This document shows positions 21,031 through 31,127 of a stretch of 64,000 nucleotides of DNA, piece by piece (positions within the stretch are counted from its first letter, which is position 1; each line of letters starts with the position of its first letter). The stretch is taken from the NCBI GenBank assembly GCA_013146195.2, contig CM028381.1, positions 59,650,744 to 59,714,743 of the forward strand. Direction: 5' to 3'. A model generated the notes under the pieces. The model saw nothing but the letters and a program-made list of their open reading frames with translations. It was not told the DNA's origin and made no database searches. Origin of the DNA: Codonopsis lanceolata (lineage: Eukaryota; Streptophyta; Magnoliopsida; Asterales; Campanulaceae). The translations under genes were made by a program, and so were the position numbers.

Positions 21031-22839
21031 TGTGAGGTTCCCGGGATGTGCTCCCGCGCCCCGCGCGCCCTTGGATAGGGGTGCACGTACGTGCGGATGC
21101 GGGACACCACGCTCGCTCCACCCTTCCCTTGTTTAGGGAAGACGAAATCAAAAGTGCGAGATGAGTGCTGTCTATGTTAGCACGTTTGAATGTGCCTCGG
21201 TTGCCTTTAGTGGATTTTGTATCCAATATGGGAACTTATGGTTTCCCGCATCAAGTTATCCCTTTTTTAGGGGAAACCAGGATATGGGAATGCATTACCC
21301 TTTCATTCTCATTTTCCCTTTTTTAGGGGAAAACGGAAAAGTGCAAAAAAGGATATTGCGCGCCCCACTATGGATTTTATTAAAAATAGCCTTATGGCCC
21401 ATTCAGATCACTATGGGAGCTTTGGGTTTCCCGCATCAAGTTATCCCTTGTTTAGGGGACACCAGGATATAGGAATACATCACCCTTCCATTCTCATTTC
21501 TCCCTTTTTTAGGGGAGAACGGGAAAGTGCAAAGAAGGAATGTTGCGAGGCCCTACTGGATCCGAAAGTTTTAGAGTCGCCATCTTTATTTTAAGGCAAA
21601 TAAAGGAAAACCAAAGAAAAGAAAAATAAACCAGAGAAAAAGAAAACGGGTTCGGAGGCTAAGTTACGAGTTGGGAAGGTGCTAGGCACACAACTCGCCC
21701 TTTCGGTCTCAAAAATGGTTTTTGGCTGAAGTATGCTTATTGTTATATTTATTTCGCAAATAAATAAAGTATTAAAAGATAGGAAATTAAAACAGATACA
21801 TCCATGGCAAACATTATTTACGGACTCGCAGCCATTTCCTTATAATAATTACAGACATATTTAAGAATATTTGGCCATTATAACGACTCTTTTACATAGT
21901 ATTTTCTATTCTAATCCGGGCAGCACAACGGCTTATATTGGCTACATTGTGCCGGATTTAAATAACAACTTTAAAAATAATAAAAAACAGAAAAGTAAAT
22001 AAAATAAATAACGCCCTTAAAGGCTTTACCTTTTAGAGCGGTGGTGTGCTCGCTCTGTCCTTCAGGGAGAGGGAGTCTTTTGTTGTTTGTTGTGTGGTTG
22101 TTGTTTTGATTTGGGCAGAGTGACTGCTTATTTCTGAGACTTTGGGCTTGTCAACTCGGGCAGAGTGACAGCTTATTTTGGTAGGTTTTGGCCTTTTTGG
22201 TTGGGCGGAACCACGGCTTAGTTTTTTGACTTTTCAGCTCGTTACTCGGGCAGAGTAACGGCTTACTTCGGGATTTTTGGGCCGGGGAAGTGAGGTGGAT
22301 ACCTAACAACTAGGCTAGGGATCACTTATAACCTATGGGTTTTTATTTTGACGGAGTTTGGACGGGGTTTGGAGATTTTAGGGGCTTCCACTCACCTATC
22401 TCGCACCTCTCGTACTAATATTATTGAAAGAACGAAGGAGCAGAGCTTCGTTGCGATTCTTGATCGCGGAAAATGAGCAGCTGAAATGAGAGGCCGAGGC
22501 TTCTATTTATAGTGAGAAGGCAGGACTCGTCGGGTATTCTTTGATTTCTTCAGCCTGCATTGGTGAGTTATACCTTGAGCTTCAAAGGTTGTACATTTTC
22601 AATCTGAGAGAGAGCTACAGTGAATGGCATGGTGCGGCCAAGGAGACCCTTGGTGCGGCACCATGCACACTATTCCACTTTCATTTTTTGCACTTTCACC
22701 CCCTGCAGTTCACTGTTTCGCGCATCCTGCTTTTCCTTTCGCATTTTTGACTCCTGTAACTTGACATTTGTTAAGTTTTGATAGTTCTTGATATTTTATG
22801 TCAGTCACATACCAGGGGTACAAAATTGGGGTGTCTACA
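21031..22839 (-). mobile_element. 5' LTR of the Tat/Ogre-like gypsy element
   Basis: On the minus strand it starts TGTAGACACCCCAATTTTGT at 22839, a hallmark of Tat/Ogre LTRs, and ends CACA at 21031. It is 1809 bp long. An internal near-duplication of about 186 bp lies at 21205-21580 (TTTCCCGCATCAAGTTATCC at 21242 and 21428). A second copy of this LTR family is at 51370-54089, where the same sequence is interrupted by a solo LTR. It drives gag on the minus strand. Confidence 0.85.
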
Positions 22840-23136
22840 ATAACCTAAAAAACATTCCAAATTACATAAAAGTACAATTAAAAAAATTGTATATAGATCA
22901 ACTACCTTTCAAAAACTAAAGTTTCAAAAAGTATCCTTCTTATACAAAAGTGTCTATTGAAATATACAGATCAATTCGTCCATCATTGAAATAGCTAGCT
23001 CAAGTCGTCCATCGATGAGTTGGTCCGAGCCTACAACAAAATTATATAATTAGTATAAATAATGCCAAAAAAAGAAAAGAAAAAAAAAGATGTACCTCAA
23101 GAGATCTACACTATAAATTAAGGGTACTAGATCTAC
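22840..23136. other. AT-rich DNA, nothing recognised
   Basis: Short AT-rich stretch between the LTR and the transposase remnant, with no open frame or repeat that I recognise. Confidence 0.5.
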
Positions 23137-23668
23137 CTATCCTACACTAGATCCGGAGCCATTTGTATCAACACGAGGAGACGATGCTGTTATTCCGTGT
23201 GCATCCAATAAATGTTGCATGCGCTTAATTTGTTCAAGCATTATAGTTTGATTGTTCTCAAATTCAGATATTTTTTTAGCCATGTTTTCGACTTCATCGG
23301 AAGAACGTATTGTTAAGGTTGACCAAGACCCAAATACCACACGAGGAGATGGTCCTGAACCAAACGTCCTCAAACACCCATGTCCATCAGTCCCCATCAC
23401 ATCAACAAACACTTGTTCATTGTAAGCTTGTGTTTGATTCTCTTCAAGTACCTAATTAATTTTTTGAATGATCCTTTCCTAAGAACAAAAGAGTAACTCA
23501 AAAAATTAGCGAACACTAAAGTAAACAAACCATATATATAATAGTACAAAATACTAAATTACTTACCACTAAGTTTCTTGTGTCATCATCAGGTATGGTA
23601 CCATCCTTTTTACTATGTGTTTTGATGAACACGTTAGCACGAGATGTATCATCATTATTTGCTTTCAT
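23137..23668 (-). pseudogene. C-terminal exons of a plant Transposase_24 (CACTA-associated) protein
   Basis: Exon 23567-23668 encodes a RANVFIKTHSKKDGTIPDD segment and ends at a canonical GTAAGT donor. After a 88-bp AT-rich intron with a TTCTTAG acceptor, exon 23137-23478 encodes VDVMGTDGHGCLRTFGSGP, SPRVVFG and a coiled-coil-like SSDEVENMAKKISEFENNQ tail. These blocks, in this order, are typical of the Transposase_24 (Ptta/En/Spm, PF03004-like) protein carried by CACTA elements and related plant genes. One in-frame TAG interrupts exon 2 (about 23451). The N-terminal core was not found. Splice sites look usable, so decay is recent or mild. Confidence 0.7.
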
Positions 23669-24616
23669 CTAATTACAATACAGACCAATTATATTCAATT
23701 ACACAAAACACCAAGTAATGATAATTACACAACATAAACACCAAGTAAAGACAACTATTACGAGTAAGAAGTAAGAAAAAACACAGCACTGAACATTTGA
23801 AAACTTGAGAAATGGGAAGGATGGGCAATTATTCCAACATTTTTGTGAGACAAAAATCCGAAATATCATATCAAAAAATCATATCAACTATGGGAATTGT
23901 GGGATTGAATGTTTAGCATCACTGGATTTCACATAAGCATTCGCTAAGACAGATGGTATGGACAATTGAGACTAACATGCCGACACGGTTCGAAAGTGTG
24001 CTTGAGATATATAAATGAGAAAAATCAAAGGAATCTAACTATCGTGCAATTGACCCTAAGTTACAATTTAATGCAACAATCATGTTCGAATGGCTATGCA
24101 TCATATTCTTGTGCATATCTTGTTGTAATGAAGTAGGTGCTATAAACCTTATAAAACTATTCTAATCAATCCATAATTAAGACTGGTGTGAGTGCATGAA
24201 GAATTTGGAGAAAAGTAAAAGTTTTGCAAAATCAAGTAAATTCCAGAAGGATCTACGGACTAGCTATGCGGTTCATTGCATTAATTCCTCATCGACTAGT
24301 ACTACCACACCTAAACTTGAGGATGAAAATTTTGAAATATTTTATTTTTTTGATTTTGATTTTAAAATTTTTCTATAAGAAAATTGGAGATGTTGATGAC
24401 ACAATTGATGATGGGTCCCCACAAGAGGAATCCACGAGCATCCAATGTGAGTGTATTCTGGTCAAGGCAACACCTCCGAAAATAAGAAAAAATTAAAAAC
24501 AGGAAAAACGGGTGAAGAGTTAAATGGTCATCGAGAAAAGAAAATTATCTTCACCCTAAAAACGTAGCCAACTCCATTCCTCCTTAGGCTAGGACCTGCT
24601 AAGACTCTGGGCTTAG
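23669..24616. other. AT-rich DNA, no gene recognised
   Basis: Open frames at 24196-24496 on the plus strand are short and Phe/Ile-rich without motifs. Probably intergenic or the non-coding 3' part of the neighbouring elements. Confidence 0.5.
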
Positions 24617-24638
24617 AATCCCCCCCCCTCAAACTTAA
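24617..24638 (-). other. Candidate polypurine tract of the Athila-like element
   Basis: Minus strand reads TTAAGTTTGAGGGGGGG then GATT. Similar AAGTTTGRGGGG tracts lie downstream of coding sequence in Athila elements, where they can prime plus-strand synthesis. No LTR start (TG) was confirmed immediately after it. Confidence 0.4.
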
Positions 24639-24873
24639 TTTCTATTTTGTCCTCAAAATTGAGGAACATATGAGAGGATTGATGGGGAAGGACAAATATC
24701 AAAAGGACATAGCAGGTCCACCTAACGAAAGAGGATGGAACTTGGGCCTCGACTCACGGTGAGTCGGGCGGAAATAACGAATGAGGATGAAACTCGGGGA
24801 TCGTGCCCGGTGGCAGCCCATATAGGTTGGAGACATTTTGTCCCACGGTGTTAATCCAACCAAAAAATTGAGT

Positions 24874-25845
24874 CTAGTCGGCACACATTTGTGCCAACTG
24901 CTGACTCACCATATCAGTTTGGAGGACGGCTTCCTCCAACCTGTTGGAGATTTCCACAAGTGGGTCCTCCTCCTCCTCTTCAGGTTCCTCACCGTGAGGA
25001 ACCCTCACTCTCGGCTGCTGCTGGTGCTCAAACAAAATGGCCCTAGTAATGACCGGACCAGCCTTAAGCCTCTCCGCGTGTTTGGGCCATCTCACGCCTG
25101 CCCTCCTACACAACTCGGTGATCAAATGCGGGAACGCGAACCCCGCATTCGTGGCACCTCTAATAAGGGTCTTAATTTGGCCATTGATCAGGCGGCCAAC
25201 ATCAACAGACCCACCGGTCATAATAGTGTAGATCAGGACAACCTTACCCCAAGTCACCGTATGTTGGTGACTGAAAGGCATGAGTTGACCACAAATGAAT
25301 TTCAACACGGGCTTGGCCGTGTTCAGAAGGAAGGACTCCTCCATGGTGCGTGGACCGTAGGGTGGATTACGGTTTTGGGTCCACTCAACACCAGGGAGGG
25401 CGATGGTCGCATTGACCACCTCGAGAGGGACAGGGGTATGGAGGTGTGTGCTATAATGATCGGCACCATCCGCAAAGTTGGATGTGCCGTAATACGAGTT
25501 AATGCTTTGGGACGAAAAATCAACAATAACGTCCCTAACATTAACAGTGTCTAAAACACCCCCATCCATGCCAATGCGGCCATTGGCATAGAACTCGCGG
25601 ACAATAGGCATGACTGCCTTGTTCGGAGAGTCGGTCAATAACCCCCACCTACGGGCCGTGAAGTTAGGACGGATGCCAAATTCTTCAACCTTAAATCCCC
25701 TCTCGGGGACCAAAGTCTTGGAGAGTTTGGCCGCATATTTTTCTGAGGCCTCGTAGGAGATAAATCGGTGGTGGTCGCAATTCGGTTCCTCCTCCTGAAC
25801 AGGGCGGGAGGTAGAAGCACCGGTATTTCTACGCTTACGAAACAT
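24874..25845 (-). CDS. Athila-type accessory protein (plant transposon protein, Transposase_32-like)
   Basis: An uninterrupted frame of 323 codons from the ATG at 25845 (MFRKRRNTGAS); an upstream in-frame ATG at 25875 would add ten residues. I prefer 25845 because the basic start fits the family. Motifs in order: RFISYEASEKY near residue 28, VPERGF, a PIVREFYAN block, INSYYG, LPGVEW, SHQHTVTWGKVVLIYTIMTG, and a FPHLITELCRRAGV block, then a Glu-rich tail. These match the putative plant transposon protein family often encoded after pol in Athila gypsy elements. Biochemical role is unknown; this is the env position of the element. It lies about 1 kb downstream of integrase on the same strand and is one of two long undamaged frames in the window. 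Confidence 0.75.
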   Translation of the reverse strand: MFRKRRNTGASTSRPVQEEEPNCDHHRFISYEASEKYAAKLSKTLVPERGFKVEEFGIRPNFTARRWGLLTDSPNKAVMPIVREFYANGRIGMDGGVLDTVNVRDVIVDFSSQSINSYYGTSNFADGADHYSTHLHTPVPLEVVNATIALPGVEWTQNRNPPYGPRTMEESFLLNTAKPVLKFICGQLMPFSHQHTVTWGKVVLIYTIMTGGSVDVGRLINGQIKTLIRGATNAGFAFPHLITELCRRAGVRWPKHAERLKAGPVITRAILFEHQQQPRVRVPHGEEPEEEEEDPLVEISNRLEEAVLQTDMVSQQLAQMCAD

Positions 25846-26320
25846 TTTTGTTTGAGCAAAATAAATATTTAACAAAAATGTATTTTCAAGAAATTTTAAA
25901 ATTAAAAACTAATTCCTAAAGCATGCAAAAATATATCTACGTAAAAATTATCTAACACCCTAACATGCAAAAATTTGACGTTAAAAATTAAAGAGGAGAG
26001 TTAGAATTACTAGATTGCAGCTTTAGATGGGTAGTGTAGCCGGAGTTTAGAGCTTGGCGTCAGCAACAATGGAGTCTTCTTCTCCTTTCTTCAAGCTTCT
26101 TCCAACTTCTATGGAGTGCAATGGAAGGATGATGGAGAGGTGGAAGATGAAGATTGATGAAGAGGGTAGAAGATCTTCGAGATTTGAGCCTAAAATTTGA
26201 GGAAGTTCAAGGATCTCGCCGGATTTTTGCGGAGGGAGACGACTGTTGTTGCTTGCTGGAAGGAAGGAGGAATTCTGGAATGAGTCTGCTACTGAAGCCC
26301 GGCCACAGTTTGTATAAAGG

Positions 26321-26488
26321 CACCTTGCGGTCGCAAGGTGTCTTTTACCTTGCGTCTGTAAGGTAGGCAGATCAGGCGTTTTGAATTCTGCAACGATTTC
26401 CCACGTCTGCCTGTACCACTTCACGAGAACCCCATTTACTGAGGACCTTGCGGTCGCAAGGTCTTCCACACCTTGCGTCCGCAAGGTG
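26321..26488. promoter_or_regulatory. Two pairs of palindromes between integrase and accessory ORF
   Basis: Palindromes at 26321-26340 (CACCTTGCGGTCGCAAGGTG), 26347-26364 (imperfect), 26444-26463 (GACCTTGCGGTCGCAAGGTC) and 26469-26488 (CACCTTGCGTCCGCAAGGTG). Within each pair the centres are 25 bp apart. On the minus strand they are followed by TTTATACAAAC (26308-26318) and then a pyrimidine-rich leader-like region down to the accessory ORF. The same module occurs in the U3 of the solo LTR at 52293-53606. I infer a promoter-like function here; the sequence alone does not show transcription. Confidence 0.6.
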
Positions 26489-26833
26489 GGCAGAATGGCT
26501 CCATCTGATTTGTTTTTCATCCTTTTTCAACAAATTAGCAATTAGGCGCCTCCATTATATTCCGTTATGTTTCATCACTTTCCTGTATTATAAAAAATCT
26601 ACAAAAAATCTAAACTAAAATTATTAGCAACATATAAATACAAATTTAAGATGCTTTTCTCCTCCAAACTTGAATTTTGACATATTTAATTTTAAAAATT
26701 AAATGTCCAAAAATACATTTAACAGAGAATAACATATTTACATTAACTATAAAAGTAAAAAAAATTCATGATAGTGGGTTGCCTCCCACCTAGCGCCTTT
26801 GTTTAACATCTTTGGCTCGACCTAACTGCAAAC

Positions 26834-28133
26834 CTAATCCTTGGGTGGTTCATTGTCAGCCAAACGAATCAACTCAATTATTCGTTCAACCGACATCGGT
26901 TCAAGGTATGGCTTGAGTCGGTGTCCATTAACTTTAAAATTTTCATTATTCTTAGGATTTTGTATATCAACAGCTCCATGGGGATAAATTCGTACAATAA
27001 TAAAGGGACCAGACCATTTAGATTTCAACTTTCCGGGGAATAGCCTAAGTCTAGAATTAAAAAGAAACACTTTCAACTCTGGTCGAAACATCTTGTTGGC
27101 TAACCCCATATCATGATACTTCTTTGTCTTCTCTTTATATGTTTTGGCATTCTCGTACGAATTTAACATGTGTTCTTCTAATTCATTCAATTGAAACAGT
27201 CTTTCCTCTCCAGCCAAGGTTAAATCTAAGTTCAATTCTTTAACAGCCCAATATGCTTTGTGCTCAATTTCAACTGGTAAATGGCAAGCTTTGCCATATA
27301 CCATTCTATATGGACTCATTCCTATTGGGGTTTTAAAAGCAGTTCGGTATGCCCACAGAGCATCCTTAAGTTTAGATTCACAATCTTTACGATTAGGCCT
27401 AACAGTCTTTTCTAACACTGCTTTAATTTGCCTATTACTTACCTCTACTTGGCCAGATGTTTGAGGATGATATGGTGTAGCTAACTTGTGAGTTACACCA
27501 TGTTTCTTAAGGACATTATTCAATAACTTATTGGTAAAGTGAGTCCCATGGTCACTTATTATGGCCTTAGGTACTCCATATCTAACAAACAAATCTTCCA
27601 CAAATTTAACCATAGTTTTACCATCATTTGTCTTAGTTGCTGCGGCTTCAATCCACTTAGATACATAATCAACTGCTACCAAAATATACTCACAATTATT
27701 TGACACTGGAAAAGGACCTATGAAATCAATGCCCCAAACATCAAAGATTTGAACAACCATATTAATATGTAAAGGCATTTCGTTTATTTTTCCTATTCCA
27801 CCAGTTCTTTGACACTTATCACATGTTCTATAAAACAGTTCACAATCTCTAAAAACGGTTGGCCAATATAAACCAGATTGAATAATTTTTCTAGCAGTTT
27901 TGTTTCCACTGAAATGACCTCCACAAGAGTATTCATGGCAGAATTCCATAATACTTTGTTGGTCTTTTTTTGGAATACATCTTCTTATTAAAGAGTCTGA
28001 ACAGATTTTATATAAATGAGGCTCTTCCCAAAAATAATTTTTCGTTTCAGCCAAAAATTTCTTCTTTTCATAATGATCAAAATCAGGATTTATGATGTCA
28101 GACACATAATAATTAACAAAATCAGCATACCAA
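26834..28133 (-). pseudogene. Athila-type integrase (3' part of pol), cut by LTR insertion
   Basis: The frame is open from 28133 to the stop near 26834 (423 codons from the first ATG at 28105, more upstream, where [10 protein letters not shown] still reads in frame). It holds the integrase zinc finger ([10 protein letters not shown] ... CDKCQRTG), then the DDE core with [17 protein letters not shown] and [16 protein letters not shown]. The C-terminal [20 protein letters not shown] block is typical of Athila. Integrase inserts the cDNA copy into the host chromosome. All three acidic residues are present. Reverse transcriptase and gag are missing because the TR-GAG-like LTR starts at 28134 in mid-frame, so the protein is an N-terminally cut remnant. 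Confidence 0.9.
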
Positions 28134-28896
28134 TGTAAGATCCCGATTCCCGGTTAGCTTGAATTGCGTTCAATGCTCGCATTTCTTCTTTGGTTGATTG
28201 CTCGTTTGGTTGTGAGAGAGTCTAAATGTGTGTGAGAGACCACATTAAGACTAAAACACTTTTAAGAGATGTCATATAGTTGTTGACTTGCTAAAGTCAA
28301 AAGTCGTGACCCGACGATAGTCGAAATGCGACGCGATTGAGAGTTTATTCGAGTTTTGTGTTTTTGACCTCGATTTGGTCCCAGATCTTTACATGATGAT
28401 TAAATAACATGTTTAGATGTGTTAGACTTCTAATTGGATGTATTCCATAAGTCTCGTGATGTTTTGACGCCTCGAGAATAGCAATTCTCCTTTTCACGTA
28501 GTTTGAGATTGAGCCGGGCGATCGTCTCGTCTTTCGGGAGCTTATTTCCCCTATCTGTTGTGCATCATCTGAGAGGCATTCAGGCCTATTTTGTAGCCCT
28601 AATAGGTGCTTATAATCATGGGTTATTACCCGTCGGTTTGTGGTTTCATTCGACGTTTCGTTAGCAAGTTGTTACGTCTTGCGTCGGTTTCGCCCCGGGT
28701 TGTTTTGGGTGTTGTTTATGGGAGTTTAGACCTACTTTAAGAGTGGTTTGAGAGTTGGATGGATTAATTTAATGTTTGAGGACTTTAAGGGTTCAATTGT
28801 GAGCCATTTTGAAGCTTTAAGGCTCGAGGATGCATGCGGGAGAGTCCGAGGCCGAGCAAGGAAACAAGAAAATTTGAAGAGCTGTTTTAGGGAGCA

Positions 28897-28935
28897 ATGC
28901 GCTCGCATCATAGGGCCACCATGCGACCGCATGGT
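28897..28935. promoter_or_regulatory. Palindrome pair in U3 of LTR A
   Basis: ATGCGCTCGCAT at 28897-28908 and ACCATGCGACCGCATGGT at 28918-28935, centres 24 bp apart, 209 bp upstream of the TATA-like box. Followed by TTACGGG at 28948. Part of the module also found at 35991, 48236, 52507 and 54471. Confidence 0.7.
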
Positions 28936-31041
28936 GCCCATTCCCTGTTACGGGATTTTTTGTTAGTTTTTGCAATTTGCCTAACCTATCCCTACCCAAA
29001 CCCATCCTAACCCACTCCTAAACTATCCTAACTACCTTAGGGTATATCTTAAGCATCTAATTGAGGTTTGGAGGTAGATTAAGGTGGTTAATTAAAGGGA
29101 AACAACCCCACTAATCTAAACCACACCCATTTAGTTTCTATCACATATAAGCCACAAACACACAACTAAAGCCTCCCATATTCAGCCACCACTCCACGAA
29201 AACATGGGAGACACCTTAGAGAGCTTGAGAGAGGAGATTTCTAGGGTTCTTGAGGGTTCAATCTTGGAGGCCATAGCTTGGGACCTTAATTTCTCAAGCT
29301 ACACCATAGTTTTGAAGAAGGGATTGAAGATAACAACACCCAACAACAAGAATTTCGGGATTGTGGCTTGAGAGGGCTGAACAAAGGTAAGTTTCTACCT
29401 CTCTTCTTCTTTCTTTTGGCTCCATTGACCCTAGGGAAACAATCATTATTGCTAAGTGAGGTCAATGGATGCAATTTCTAGGGTTGTTAGAGATGCCATG
29501 AACCCTAGGTTTTCAAATGTTGATATAGATGGGATGAACCTATGTGAGACCTTGATTAGTATGAAATTCATATGCTAAGTGGTCTATTAAACCTTGTTAT
29601 GTGAATTATTGATGTGTGTTGAGCTTGATTGGCCAAGATACTTGGAAGGAGATTTTGCCCAAATCATGAATTGGCTTAATAAACATAGTTGAAAGCTTGA
29701 TTAAAATGTTATACATGTATAGTGTAGTATATTAATCCGGGTTGTGTAATTTAACAATGTTTTGGAGAGTGGAATTGGTAAGGTGACTTAAAGGATATTA
29801 TGCACAAATTGGCAAATTTGTTCTATGTTACATTGATAAATGTTTTGTTGGGTTTATGTGAGTTCAATGAACTCGGGATGATGACTAATGTTGATAGTTA
29901 TGAATATAAGGGAAATTGAGACCCATGGCTTCTATGCCTTAATTTTTGGAAGGTGTACATTAGACTCAACGGAGTCATTTTAAGTTTGATAACGTGCTTA
30001 ACGAACTTGGGTTGAAATCCTACAACGATTGGATTTCGTTTGATTAATATTGTGAAATGTTTAGTCTCCAAACTTTAAATGAAATTATAATTACGATAAA
30101 CTTTATGGATTTTAGTCTTGGGAATTAAGCCCGAATGGCTAATGGGATTTGGTTGTAAACTTTAATGAATTATTACGGTGCGGATTTATAAAACACATAA
30201 AGAACGAAATGTGTTAGTAAGACTCAACGGAGTCGTTATAAGGCTAATAAAATGATAAAGAGCCTTGGGTTGAAACCCTACAATGTTTGGGTTTGTTTGG
30301 GTTGTGTTTGTGCGCATCGGGCTTTTGGTTTGTGTCTAATTGAGACACTCATGTCGTGAAACTTATTAGAAATATATCTTGGGCATGCTTGTTAGAGCAT
30401 GGGACAATAGAGACCCACGTATGGTCACGAGAATATTTAAGAGAAGATTAAGAAAGAATCTTCTCCTTAAGGATTTTGGTTGCGTGCTTATAAAAGCACT
30501 TGTGAGAAAGTGACTACGGAGTAGTCATGATGTTTTTGAGTATGGGGTTGGTGTTATCGATCATGTATGACGATTAGGACTATGATTGAGTCCGGTGTAC
30601 TTAAAATAAAGACTAAAAATAATGAGTCTTGAATTGTGGATATTTTGGGACTAGCGTAGTAGTCGTTGGTTTGATTTGAGTTGAGGATTATGGAAGACCT
30701 CATATTATGTTTTATTAAGCTTGTATGCTATACTTGACTGGTTGATGACTTGAGAAATAATAAGTACCTCAATATGTAGTTTTTGAACTAAACTTGTAAG
30801 TTAGTTAAACACATTGGTTATATGCAAATATATGCATTGTTCTTGATACTTGGTAGAGCATTATGTTCTACTTGATTATATGCAATTATGTGCATGGTTT
30901 ATGAGTTGTTGTAGAGCCTTATGTCCTACATGATTTAATGAGCCCGATAATAATGAATTTGGTCTCATTGGTTTATGCAAGTAAATATCTACTTGATTGT
31001 TTGGTTTAAAGTCCAGCTGGCGGGTTTGGTTGTTGTGTCGG

Positions 31042-31127
31042 CAATGGGACGATTCATAGTCTTTGGGAACAATCGCTATGAATCGTTGCATTGGGTCCTT
31101 TTTCTCCTCACTATTTGGCCAATAGTG
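31042..31127. other. Two consecutive hairpins in LTR A
   Basis: First: CAATGGGACGATTCATAG pairs with CTATGAATCGTTGCATTG (31042-31093) over 18 bp with two mismatches and a 16-nt loop. Second: CACTATTTGGCCAATAGTG (31109-31127) is an almost perfect dyad around TTGGCCAA. Both are kept in LTR B (38244-38329) and LTR D (56560-56644). Confidence 0.7.

Noticed and set aside
24838..25554. 238-codon plus-strand open frame
   Set aside because: It is the opposite-strand shadow of the accessory ORF, which has family motifs. The plus frame has none.
26047..26520. 157-codon minus-strand frame as a second accessory protein
   Set aside because: It runs through the palindromes and leader-like sequence, giving repeated LRTQG/LATAR peptides that merely translate the dyads.
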